From Perkinsus olseni (taxonomy: Eukaryota > Perkinsozoa > Perkinsida > Perkinsidae), in assembly GCA_013115135.1 (NCBI GenBank), contig JABANP010000139.1, positions 1 through 64,000 on the forward strand: a DNA stretch of 64,000 nt, in the 5' to 3' direction. The notes below the pieces were generated by a model, which made no database searches, had not been told where the DNA came from, and worked only from the letters and a program-made list of their open reading frames with translations. The translations under genes and the position numbers were made by a program. Positions 48,839 to 59,211 of the stretch are shown here, piece by piece (the first letter of the stretch is position 1; each line of letters starts with the position of its first letter).

Positions 48839-51741
48839 TGGTGGTGGTGAATGGCCAAGTGAGCAACGATGCCACCTCGACGGTCCCGGTTAATGGGTTT
48901 TTTTTGAACTTTCGTTCGCTCTCCTATTCATGGTGTTCATTCGGTTTCGTCTTGTTGTCTAAGAACCAGAGCTGGCAATGAGTAGTAGTGACTGTCCCTC
49001 AGGCGGAAGGGGACATGTGTACGAGTGATCACTCGGGTGATGTCAATCAGACCATGTTTGGCAGTGAAGCCAGCAAGGGGAGCTCTAGAGGCCATTCCGG
49101 TAATATAGTCGGGTCGCGGTAGTTAGTGGTCCTGGTTGTAAGGAGTTTGATGTCAGGAAAGGTTAGCGAGGTGGAGGGTATGCTGTCCGGTGGACGACCA
49201 AGTAGGTCTGCTACCATCTCAGGGCGCTCACCACTCTCACGTGTTGTTCGATCAACGATTCACCACGGGATCAACCACCAACCGCACTCTCGATTCGCTA
49301 CTATTTCGATCGGCTTTTGAGCTAGGTTATGGCAGTGTCGTCCCGGTGGTGTTTTGGAACACTAACTGCTATCAGCCGAACAGCGCCTCGCTGCGGCACC
49401 AGTTTGAAGTGCTCAGGTTTGAAACGGTTGAAGTTCCTAGTGAGCTGGGCCAAGTTGCAAGTTGAAGAGTCTATGCCGTACATGCAACGAGCTTGTAAGG
49501 GCAGGGGAAGGGTCCAACGGGCGGGCCGCCGTCCGTCATGCCGTTCCAGTGAGCGTAGGGGGAAATGTGGTATACTGTAAATTGACATGTATGAGCTGTG
49601 GATGAATAAACGTATAAAGGAAGAGTGATTGTTTTAGTGAGCTCTGGAGATAATGCTCGGGTGACCCAACAAGCGTCGAGGTTGGAGAAGATACTCGACG
49701 AGGTTATAATGTCCTTCTCACCCTGGGTGCAGCAGCAGTATCTTGTACGTGCCGGAGAAGGATAAAGTAGTATCTTGGACGGGCTAGATGATTGTTGGTC
49801 GGAGAGTATGTTGTGTCAATTACAGCGACGGGTAGTTTCAACTACCTTTCTTTCGCGATGGACGAAGGATCGACAGAATGCCTAACTTGGTCGTTCTAGC
49901 TTTGCTCGTCCAAGCATTCCGTATAGAAGAGTTTTTTTTTCTTTTTAGACTAAGCAACAGCGCGGTATGAGGCTGATCAAAATCCACTTGGCACCGCTGT
50001 ACCGTTTCCTGGGTGGGGAGAAGCGGTCTACAAGGTGAGCTCTCCTCAGCCTGTCTACTGCGACTGGCGGATGATAGTATCACTTTCAGGCTGTATCGTT
50101 TTGTAATGCCGAGTTTTTGGCCCGATGGGAGAGTGGGGATGTTGACCCTGATGGTGTTCTGCAGAGGTAGTAAATAACGTCCGTATGGCTGCATACTCTT
50201 ATTACAGAAGATGCTGTTATCGCAAGATCATTGTAGACTTAGAACGGCCAAATACGTTTCTGTATTCCTTTCGCGTCGCTTGGGCCTTCACCTCGGAGGA
50301 AGTGTCCTGTGTGCGGAGATCACCGCGTCGATACTGGCGGCAGCGCCATGATACGATTAGCTGGAGGTGTGGTATTCCGCTGCTGTCACTTCATCATTAC
50401 GGAGTATTGGCAACGTAAACGGGAATTAGCATGCGGCGTGAAAAATGAGGCCACTAGTGCCGTCTCAGTCGGCGCCACGTGGTGATCTCATTTTGGTTGC
50501 ACTTTCTGCCACACAGGCTGCTTAATACCACATTTCTCGTAAATCATCGGTTGTTTTGCACAAGTCGTGCGAGCAGAACTCCCGTATCGTGCTTGCTAGG
50601 GAGCTTTCAACGGCGTGCTCTCTCCTCCTTCTGCAGGCTAGTTTGATGATGATGATTCTGGTATTGATTTTTCCTATCAGGTGCAGAGGAGTATTCCCGA
50701 CTGTATTGGAGACCGTTGTCATCATTCGCTCTGCTGCTGCGACGCTGGGTGCTTCCTCGGCCAAGACGAGTAAGGAGAGTTGAGGGACTGTTAGAGCGTG
50801 TCATGGTCGTGCAGGGAAGGCTTGAGATGAAAATCGATTCCAAGGGTTGGATGACGGGAGTCATCATGCGCCCTCCCTCTTGCCGCAATCTAGCTTACGC
50901 GTCAAGGGTTTCACTTTCTTCCCTGGGTTGTGGCCTTCAGCGTCGCTTCCCGAGAGGTTCGGTCGTCGGTAGGGATAGGCTATGTTTTTTGGGTAGGTAA
51001 CAAGGCAACTCAACGAGGTCATAGCAAGTCAGGAGATGGTGATGTAGCCCAGAGGAGTCGTTCTGGCAGCCTCCTGGGTGGAGGGTCGACTCTCGCCGAT
51101 CGAAGGGTCAGCGATACTGTCGATTGGATAACTACTTTCCTCAGAAGGTGGGCAGTCGCGGAGTTCCGAGAGGTGTGGTATGGGCGTTCAAGGAAGTGTC
51201 TTTGAAGGGCTCTCGGTGGAATTTTGGTACGCGTCTGGGTGCGCATGTGTCGGGTTTTCAGGGAGGATGTAACCGAGTTTCTGTCGAGTTCGCTGGTCCA
51301 CGCTCACTGGGTCCACCGAAAGGCTTCGTCCTCGTCAGCAATGGCAGCTGCCCGAGATGAAGGTGAAGGGATGGGAAGCGTTTGTGTGTTTTAATCCTGA
51401 TTAGCATCATAAAAACTACTACGAAATTTATCAAGTAGAGTACTAGACTAGCGGTCATGAGGCGGGGCGTACTGTCAAGACTTGAGCCCCTGACTCTTAA
51501 AGTTGTACAAGTTAACTCACGGATATGTTGCGCAACCATTGCTCGGACAGGACACGATTGCTGTGGGTCTATCAAAGGCAACGTGCTTTTCTGTCGAGCT
51601 AATCGCAAAAATCGTGGTGATTCTTTCGCCAGTAAGGTTTTTTACATGATTATTTTGAAGATAATCTATGCGCTTCATAATAGAAATCGCTTGAATTTTT
51701 GGAAGCCGCAGATTGTAATAACTTTGAGGACTCTTGAAGTA
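48839..51741. other. Unresolved interval with probable exons
   Basis: An ORF at 49190-49465 (AFELGYGSVVPVVFWNTNC) and short coding-looking pieces near 50640-50690 (FDDDDSGIDFSYQ before a GTGCAG donor), 50790-50890 (MVVQGRLEMKIDSKGWMTG) and 51040-51150 (SRSGSLLGGGSTLADRRVSD, VDWITTFLRR) could be 5' exons of the EDR2-like gene that follows. I could not join them with confidence. Confidence 0.4.
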
Positions 51742-54207
51742 GGTGTTAAACCGTCAAAGTCCACCGCCGCTCCCTCGGAGGGGCTAGCGGTCGGCGCTGC
51801 GCTGGATGATGAAGAGGAGGAAGTACAGCCGGTTGAGTTCCCCCCGCTGGGTGAGTATTGATTGGGATTTGGGGAAGGATTGGTATGGCGTTTGTGCGCA
51901 GGGGCGGAGTTGGAGCTGGACGAGGACCAGTATTATTCTGCATCGGAGGGAGAAGAGTCCGATGGGGAAGCGGAAAGGTTCCAACGCCTCCATCTGAGAA
52001 GTGGCGGCGACAGCAGCAAGGGTAGTAAGCTCATCAGGGTTTTAACGAAAAATGCAGCCGGAGGGAGTTTACTCTGTCATGGCGTGGCGACCAGCACACT
52101 TTGTAGGGATGCTCCTGAATCAGAAGCATCAGAACCTCAGGAGTTACTCTTGATATACGTACTACAACTAGGGGTCTTAATGTTGTTTATATATACTTAT
52201 ATTACATATATTTTATTAATTTACTATATTTTATATTATAATGACAATTAGGATATTATACTATTATTATTTTTATCAATAGTTATACTACCTTTATAAG
52301 TATTAATACATTGAACCTCAGGAGTTATTCTTGATATACGTACTAATGCTCCTGCAAGTATTATCAACAGGAATTATCTAGTGCTGCCATACCGTGACTC
52401 CGTAGTGGTTATTGAAGATTCTGCGGTGAATTTTCGGTTGCTAATGGGGATGTAGCATAAACGCTCAGATAAGGATGCCTCGCTGTCATCACCCAAGATG
52501 GCAGGAGAAGCTGTCAAAGCCGAAGACGTTCTCGGTTGTAAGGAAGGACCACAGCAGAGCGACGATGAAACGGCTGAGAATACCTGGTAAGCAGATGGTC
52601 TCAGCGAACGAATGGGGTATCTTAGGTTGACTCGCGGCATGCGTAGAATTTCCCTCCTACCACATTTTCTTCAGTGCATCTTTCTTTCTTTGTAGGGGCC
52701 CCATCGACTGCAGCACGATGAACGTGCGAGGTGGTACGTATTTGGTCGATCGTCTGAAGCAGCCGAGCGAGGGTGCTATCATGAAGCTCGGTAAGGGCGG
52801 CGCCCTCTTCACGGCAAGTGACGTTAGTGTATTCCCTTAGAATCATTCGATCTGTTTTACACCGACTCCGAGGTCCGATGCGCTGTTGAGGAGCCACATT
52901 GTGTGGCCCACTGGTTGTGGAAGCAGAATCCTGAGAGGTACCCTGAGGGCGTGGCAATCCTCATCTCGCTTGTGTGACTTGATCAGCCTCGTTGCTAAAG
53001 ATTCTTCACGACCTTTCCCGCGAAATGCGTCCTCGAGGTTAAGATTCATTTGTGTATCTTGTGACAAGATTCTTGTCCCTCTGCTGTTGTATGCCATTAA
53101 GGGCCCATCCCTGCGCTTTCGACCATGACATCAAAACGGCACTCATCTAGCTGTAACCTCTCGGGAATTGTTGCTGCTTTCTCTGTTAGATTCTTCTTCG
53201 TCATAAACTGGCGTATGTTCCCACTGCAGCTCGCTGTGACGTACTCAGTGGATCTGAATGGCGCCCTCTTCACATCGGACGAGGTTGGTGCAGTGGGGAA
53301 GACAGCCCGCCAGTGTTCCTCCAGCCCGGGTTCGAATCCTTGTATGATATTTTTTCCGTTCAGCCATACGCCGTGGCCTTCCGACGGTATATACAGTTGA
53401 ACGATGCTGACAGGAACTCCAAGCTAAAGGTCATCCCTCGCGTGGTGGAGGGCCCGTGGCTGGTCAAGAAGGTGAGACGATCAGTCTTGCGTCGCCGGGG
53501 ATGATGACCCGGTCTGCCGTCCCTCCCTCTGGAGAGCTCATTTCATGGGAAGACTACATTCATTCAGAAAATTTTTTCGTCGAGAATTTGATCCGTGACA
53601 TTTTGCACCCAATATGATAGTACAAAATTTGAGGTCCACAAGAGCCCTAGATAAAAAGTTGTGCCGGTGACTCGAAACGGGCTCTTTAAACAGCGCGTAC
53701 CATATGCGGGAGATTCCTCAAAGCCTGGGATAGAGCTGTGCTCGCTTTTCCGCGAATATTTGAAAATTCTATTCCGGTCACTCACTAGAAGTTGCTCAAA
53801 AAGAGGCGTTAGAGATGGCGTTGGTGGTCAGGCGGTGGGCCAAACACCTACAATCATCGGCAGGAAGTTAGTGACGGAGCATCACTCAGGAGACCGCTAT
53901 GTGGAAGCATCGATTGACGTCTTCTCGAGCGTCGCTGCCAAGCACACGCTGTCACTGGTGAGTGCTCGGTTGGGACCTCCTGTGCAGTGAACCGGGATTC
54001 TTCAGGTCGTGGGAGCTGCCAAGAAGCTGGTCATTGATGTGGGGTTCGTGATAGAGGGCCAGTGTGATGTGAGTGAATGAACGCGCTCGCCCTGATGATC
54101 GATTCTGTCGATTTTAGGATGAGCTTCCGGAGCGATTGATCGGTGGCTTCAGGGTTCGGTATCCGGACCTCACTCTGACACGTAAAATACATTGCAGCGA
54201 GCAGTAA
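51742..54207 (+). CDS. EDR2-like protein with C-terminal EDR2/DUF1336 domain, gene A (multi-exon)
   Basis: Exons by splice site and frame: one ending 52586 (ETAENTW), 52696-52790 (IDCSTMNVRGGTYLVDRLK), 52841-52937 (ESFDLFYTDSEV), 53190-53283 (FFFVINWRMFPLQLAVTYSV), 53364-53471 (NSKLKVIPRVVEGPWLVKK), 53832-53957 (TPTIIGRKLVTEHHSGDRYV), 54006-54068 (KKLVIDVGFVIEGQCD), and 54118-54207 (DELPERLIGGFRVRYPD, stop). W...F/NVRG...Y, the RVVEGPW core, Y[VM]EA[S]IDV and ELPER[LM][IL]GG are the EDR2_C signatures. Plant EDR2 combines this with PH and START domains and binds membranes, but I see neither here. The N-terminal part is acidic (LDDEEEEVQPVEF, LDEDQYYSASEGEESD). The role is probably lipid or membrane-linked, by family analogy only. 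Confidence 0.8.
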
Positions 54208-54718
54208 ATACATCTGATCATTACCTGACCTTTTTCGTATCTCACACGGTCAACCCTAGGATTCCTCCTGCCGGTTAATTTTTCGCTTGTAACATTTCTG
54301 CCGGTAAATCCATGTTTATATTCTCTTACCAAGTCTGCGGCGTATCGTCACGCGCCACGAAATTGCAGCTTCAGTCTCTCACCTGGCCGTTGCTTGCGTT
54401 AAACCGAAGGCTCTTCCATGAGATCCACCTTGTTGATGTGACATCGTCCAGAACGGTGGTCGCGATCGTTCCCATCAAGATGGCGGCTTTCGGCGTGAGT
54501 CTTGCGCACAAGTCTATCATTGGCCAGCTCGTCGGGCACTAGGCTTCATTTGAGTATGCTTGATACTGCTCCTGTTGTTCTTGTTGTTATCAGTGCTCTG
54601 CTAGGAGGTCCTTCAATGATTGGAGTCCAATTCATACCGGTGTGGTCGGTAGTTTCTCAGGCGTGTTGTTTGTCGTAGCAGTTTTTGTTAAACATTGGTG
54701 ACGATGCTGGGACGCGCG

Positions 54719-56433
54719 ATGGAGGCAAGAGCCGCTGACGAAGAAGATGATGATGATGTCGATAAGAGAGAGCTTCAATTTCAGCAGCACTACTACGGTG
54801 AGTAGAGTTGGTTGGGCCATCGGTGGATGGGATTTGGTGGTAGGGTCTGCGGCTTCCACTATGACAGGAGACACGGACGTGCAGGACGGGCTCCAGCATG
54901 CTCTACAGTGGAGCAATGATGAGGAAGCTGCCAACACATGGTAGGTCGTGGGTTCGATCCTCGCAGTATACCATTTTCTGATGATGGTTCCACGGGTTCT
55001 AGCGATCGGATTGACGAGTATGGTATGAACACGAGCTGAAGAAGCATCCAAGGTCGATCACTGCCGTTGGCGGAAAGGTCACTCACCTGGTTATCACTTC
55101 AACCGTTTTTGGCTCTTCAGGGACAGACTAGACTGCACTACGGTGAATGTTCGCGGTGATCTCTATCAGTATGATCAGCAGAAGTTCCCGAGTCTGCCCG
55201 CGTTGATGACTCTCGGTAAGTACGCGGCCTTCGAGACTTCTTTTCCCTAGAGAGAGGCTCTTCATAAGAGGTTGCCGTTTCAGTTTCTTTCGACGCGTTC
55301 CAGACCTCAACCGGCGTTTATTCTGCTGTCCAGGACCCTCGTTGCGAGGCCAACAAGATTTGGAAAGAAAATGAAAGAAAGTGAGAAACCGTTTGTCTGT
55401 TCTTTTGCTCTTACAGTATCTTCGACGCCTTGTTGATGGCTGGATGTTTCAGGTTTCTATTCGTTGTCAACTGGCGGATGACGCCGGTCCAGTTCGTCCT
55501 CACTTTTGCGGTCGATCTCAGCAGCGAGATATTCACCTCCGATAAAGTGACCTTTCTGTCTTTGCCCGTGGTCGACCTAAGATACCCTTCGTTTTAGCCC
55601 TTCGCGAGACTCTTCCATCGGTTCATTGCGATGGAGACCGATGAGCGTAACAAGCGATTGAAGGTGATTCCTCGCGTGGTCGAGGGTCCTTGGTTTGTGA
55701 AACGAGTAAGTAGAGATGGTTCTGGGCGTCTATGACGGTACATGCGTCGTACATGGACCACGAAGGCCGCTGGACTAGGGCGACTAGTCGAATCAGTTTG
55801 GTCAGTGGCAAGACTTATTGATCTCGAGAAAACCAGTAGGACAAGGCTGATGTGTTGAACGCAATGAGCACTTATCGAGCTCGTTGGAAGGCCTCCAGGG
55901 TTGGAGCTGTCGGTGATCTGACTCGTCGACTTGCTATGCCTCACTCACCTGTGTGAACCTCCGCGAACGCTGATTGATCGGTCCTCGTTTAGGCGATTGG
56001 GGAGACACCGGCTATTATCGGTACTAAAATCGATACCGAATATTATAACGGTTATCGCTACATGGAGGCTTCGATTGATGTCTACTCAAGCTCTGTGGCA
56101 CGACATATCGTATCACTGGTGAGTAGAGGAGAACACAAGTCGACTTTCCCTACGGATCTTCTAGGTCACTGATGCGGCGAAGAGACTCGTGATTGATATT
56201 GGGTTTGTTATTGAGGGACAGTCTGACGTAAGTGAGGGTTAATGGTGACCATTGCTCTTTCGGATGGGGTTCGATTGCGCCTGCGTGTGATTTCTGGGGT
56301 TCTCACAGTCGGATTGCCTCACGAGAGGTCTTCTATCACTGTTCAGGATGAGTTGCCCGAGCGTATGCTTGGAGGTTTCCGCGTTCGCTATCCCGACTTG
56401 CAGTCCCTCCGTCACCTCGAAGACCCTGAGTGA
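54719..56433 (+). CDS. EDR2-like protein with C-terminal EDR2/DUF1336 domain, gene B (multi-exon)
   Basis: Tandem paralogue of gene A with the same exon plan: 54719-54797 (acidic MEARAADEEDDDDVDKREL), 54868-54940, 55121-55215 (LDCTTVNVRGDLYQYDQQK), 55284-55380, 55453-55546 (FLFVVNWRMTPVQFVLTFAV), 55598-55705 (NKRLKVIPRVVEGPWFVKR), 55993-56118 (TPAIIGTKIDTEYYNGYRYM), 56165-56229 (KRLVIDIGFVIEGQSD), and 56347-56433 (DELPERMLGGFRVRYPD, stop TGA). An in-frame ATG at 54704 is an alternative start. The copies share intron positions and phases, while their introns and many residues differ, so the duplication is old. Confidence 0.82.
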
Positions 56434-56765
56434 TTGTTACTGGCCTTTTTAGTGCCGATGAAACACCAAATATTTTTTGGCCTCTTTCAAGTCTGCCGAT
56501 TCTATTGCAATGCAGCTTCGGCAGCTCATATCATAGGTTACTGGAAAGAGTTGTGGCTTTTCTGAGTTGAGAGTGGTTACTGATTTCACCATCCTTGCCT
56601 CCTCGGTGGCTCGTGGTGGATGAAGAGGATTGAAAATACTTCGCAGGGAGCGCGGCGAATTGGCCGAGAGCTTGATCGAAGGGTATGACGGCAAGAGGGA
56701 CTCTACGGCACATAGGAGAAGGTTGACAAATGAAGGAGAGATGTTGCTGAGGGTGCTGAAAACGC

Positions 56766-56782
56766 CCTTGTGAGTCACAAGG
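56766..56782. repeat. 17-nt palindrome, 8-bp arms, one-base centre
   Basis: CCTTGTGA (56766-56773), centre G, perfect inverted arm 56775-56782; no trailing 5-nt repeat. Confidence 0.6.
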
Positions 56783-56807
56783 CCACAAGTAAAAATCACA
56801 AGTTGTG

Positions 56808-56829
56808 ACCTCCAGCCTGGAGGCTCCAG
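56808..56829 (+). repeat. Tailed palindromic insertion site
   Basis: Arm ACCTCCAG (56808-56815), centre C, inverted arm 56817-56824 (7 of 8), trailing TCCAG 56825-56829. Confidence 0.7.
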
Positions 56830-57260
56830 GTGATAAATTATAACTAATACAGGTCGTTTAATCTGCAAGCTTTGCTGCAGAGGTGGACGACCGACGAGGG
56901 CGGGAGAGTGAAAATCATATTGTTCTCGTTCGTGACAGGGCTTATAATATATTCTGCTATCCTTCGTTCAGAATGAACCATTTCGCTTGCAAGCGTCACG
57001 TCGGCGTAGCATCTCGCGATGAGGTTATGGCGCGAAGAGTAAACACGGTCAGAGGCACGTTCGAATGGCGCGAAGGTGGTGCCATCAGGCTGTACAGTGG
57101 ACTCGTCTTAAACGCAGACTTCCTCGCATGAGCATCCCGCACCACGACGTGACGTCGGGTGTTATTCTCTACTACATGATGTTCCGGCGGCCCGGATCCA
57201 CTACCTAGTCAACGGCGACTACGAGTGAGCCGGTAAGGGTTGCCCGTCGGCCGCAGCTGA

Positions 57261-57284
57261 CCCAGCTGCCCAGCTGAGCTGGGC
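57261..57284 (-). repeat. Possible minus-strand variant of the tailed palindrome
   Basis: GCCCAGCT (57268-57275), centre G, inverted arm 57277-57284 is a perfect 8-1-8. On the minus strand a CAGCT repeat follows after a 7-bp arm, giving a 13-nt rather than 14-nt version. Confidence 0.5.
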
Positions 57285-57312
57285 TTTGCAAGAGGCGTGC
57301 TCTGCAGGGCGA

Positions 57313-57357
57313 CACAAATCTTTCTAGCTGCAGGCCTTGCAGCTAGACAGATTTGTG
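57313..57357. repeat. Long near-palindrome, 22-bp arms, one-base centre
   Basis: Centred on C57335; arms pair from 57334/57336 outward to 57313/57357 with two mismatches (57333/57337 and 57322/57348). Confidence 0.85.
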
Positions 57358-57370
57358 CAGCAATAGAGAC

Positions 57371-57415
57371 GGAGGTTTCGCCGGGGAGCGCTTATGTTAC
57401 GTCAGGGTGGTCACT
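57371..57415 (+). repeat. Dispersed repeat D, copy 1
   Basis: 45 bp sharing TTTCGCCGGGGAGCGCTTAT and a GTGGTCACT end with 62361-62405. Both copies start within about 20 bp of a long one-base-centred palindrome. Confidence 0.8.
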
Positions 57416-58007
57416 GTTCCTGCTGAGCACAAGCGTCTCCGGTATCGTTATTGCGTGGCATACGCTGCCTGCCAAACAGGTCCTTTATTTATCCATGACG
57501 GTGACGGGTAAGGCAGATTGGTCCACAGGGTAAGGCAGAGTCCCCGATCATTGCATAATGGAGTATGTCTGCAAGGAGTCGGGCTAGCGACTCTCGGTGA
57601 AGATCCTGACGTCGCGGTTTCTCCCGGGCCACATGGAGTCGAGGAACCGAGACATGTCACACTCTGTTGTTGGATACTGTTGAGTGGTCGGTAGCTCCGA
57701 TCGAGGAGATGTTTCTGCTGTGTGGCTCACAGACAACATGTCAATGGAGGGCCTACATGCGGTGTACGTCGGAGAGTGTGTCATTCTATATCGAGAGGTC
57801 TTCAAGGACCTCTAGAAGGCTGATATCCGGTGGCTCAAGACCAACGGACCAATGGTGGATGCTCTTTTTAGTGTCGCTGGGCCAGCGGCGCTGTCTCCTC
57901 GAGAGCCGCTCTTCCCATTGATTAGTTGAGTTGTGATCACTAGGGAAGCTGGGCATCAGGCGCTGAGCGCAGTTCCGCCATATCTATCGTTATTGAATGA
58001 ATGATTG

Positions 58008-58048
58008 AACTTTCAACTGTGTCTAGCTGCTAGACACAGTTGGAAGTT
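58008..58048. repeat. Long near-palindrome, 20-bp arms, one-base centre
   Basis: Centre T58028; inner 14-bp arms (58014-58027 and 58029-58042) are perfect, then one T/G pair, then five more pairs out to 58008/58048. Confidence 0.88.
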
Positions 58049-58331
58049 GCTAGACTCTAGCATAGCAAGCGAGGATGTCGATTCCTGTTTCAGGTATGCG
58101 ATTCTGTGGGTCGCACTACCCGCCAAGAATAGCCATCGTGTCAATTTCGACGAGTCATTCAGTAATACGTTTTCTCTCGAAGGCAGCGAGCCCATGATAA
58201 CTTACAGGTATGACAGAGGCTCATTCTGATTGCGAGTCACGATAGCGAGGAGCACGGAGGGCGAGGTCAAGCTCGACCACAAGAGGTACATCTACAATTT
58301 CTGCCATTGGAAGAGTCACTCTTCACGTGCG

Positions 58332-58348
58332 TGAGACTAGTAGTCTCA
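58332..58348. repeat. 17-nt palindrome, 8-bp arms, one-base centre
   Basis: TGAGACTA (58332-58339), centre G, perfect inverted arm 58341-58348; no trailing repeat. A 7-1-7 palindrome (GAAGAGT, centre C) lies about 20 bp upstream. Confidence 0.6.
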
Positions 58349-58939
58349 TACCACTATCCCGCTTCTCGTTGCGTGAGAGCATCATAAAGACGGCCTTCTT
58401 GCCGAATAAAATTTGGCCGAAGCTGCCGGGCGCCATGGTTCCATCCTCGGCAACTCATATCGTGAGTCCTCGGATAGGCTCGATTCACGAATGCCTCACT
58501 GGAGGTGATCTGGTCAACTTAACCCGAAATTAGGCCCTCAAAGTGCCCGATTTCCGTTTCCAGCAGAAACTTGCTACCCTCTGCAGGCCACCTAAACTTC
58601 AGGTGGTGTGGAGGTAGCACTCTGAGCACTCTAATGACCCTCAATCTCGAGAACAAAACCGTTAACTTGTCAGAGCGAAAATGTCCTCCAGTGTAGCTGA
58701 CGAATAAAAAAATGGGGCTCACTGGCTCAGCAAAGGCCAAACCGCTTAGCCTGTTCGGCGGGCAGACGCGCCAAGCTTGAGCCCATCCGGCTAAAGCGGA
58801 CAGGCCTTTTACCAGCCTCTCACGACAGACATGAGAAAATTACAAATGATATCACCACGAGCTCCAAAGCTCTGTGGCAAGCCTGGCGTTGAGCAGAGGA
58901 TGTAGGCTGGGAAGGACTGACTGCAAGCGTTGTTGTGGT

Positions 58940-58961
58940 AGTTGTCTCAGACAACTTGTCT
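58940..58961 (+). repeat. Tailed palindromic insertion in carboxylesterase copy 1 (site 2)
   Basis: Arm AGTTGTCT (58940-58947), centre C, perfect inverted arm 58949-58956, trailing TGTCT 58957-58961. Copy 2 has only the arm (62750-62757) followed directly by GAATG, so 14 nt are inserted. Confidence 0.9.
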
Positions 58962-59189
58962 GAATGTCGGCACGCAGATCGTGGAATCCAAACGGGTGTT
59001 CATCCCACCACTGACATAGTTCAATCGACGGCATCTCATTATCGGGGTAGAGGTTGTTGAGTCTCCATGGCTGCATGCTGAGCACATCGCCAATGTGCAT
59101 GCAGGCTCCTTGAGCCGGGGAGCCATTGAGGCGAGAGTTGTAGGGCAACCAGGGAGGGATAGATCCATTCGGTAACCCTGGGCAGTATT

Positions 59190-59211
59190 GTCGCAACTTG
59201 CGACTCGCAAG
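59190..59211 (+). repeat. Tailed palindromic insertion in carboxylesterase copy 1 (site 1)
   Basis: Arm TGTCGCAA (59190-59197), centre C, inverted arm 59199-59206 (7 of 8), trailing CGCAA 59207-59211. Copy 2 has the bare arm at 62985-62992 followed by GCC, so 14 nt are inserted. Confidence 0.9.

Larger units (their letters stand above)
56434..58851. other. Gene-poor interval rich in palindromes
   Basis: No recognisable gene. An ORF at 57297-57533 overlaps the 57.3-kb palindrome and is probably chance. Palindromic structures sit at 56766, 56808, 57268, 57313, 58008 and 58332. The 3' flank from about 58660 is duplicated at 62460-62640 as part of the carboxylesterase duplication. Confidence 0.5.

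Noticed and set aside
54930..54972. tRNA gene at a GGGTTCGATCC box
   Set aside because: The T-arm can pair with wobble, but no acceptor or D-arm partner exists upstream, and the string lies in an EDR2-B intron directly after the GT donor.
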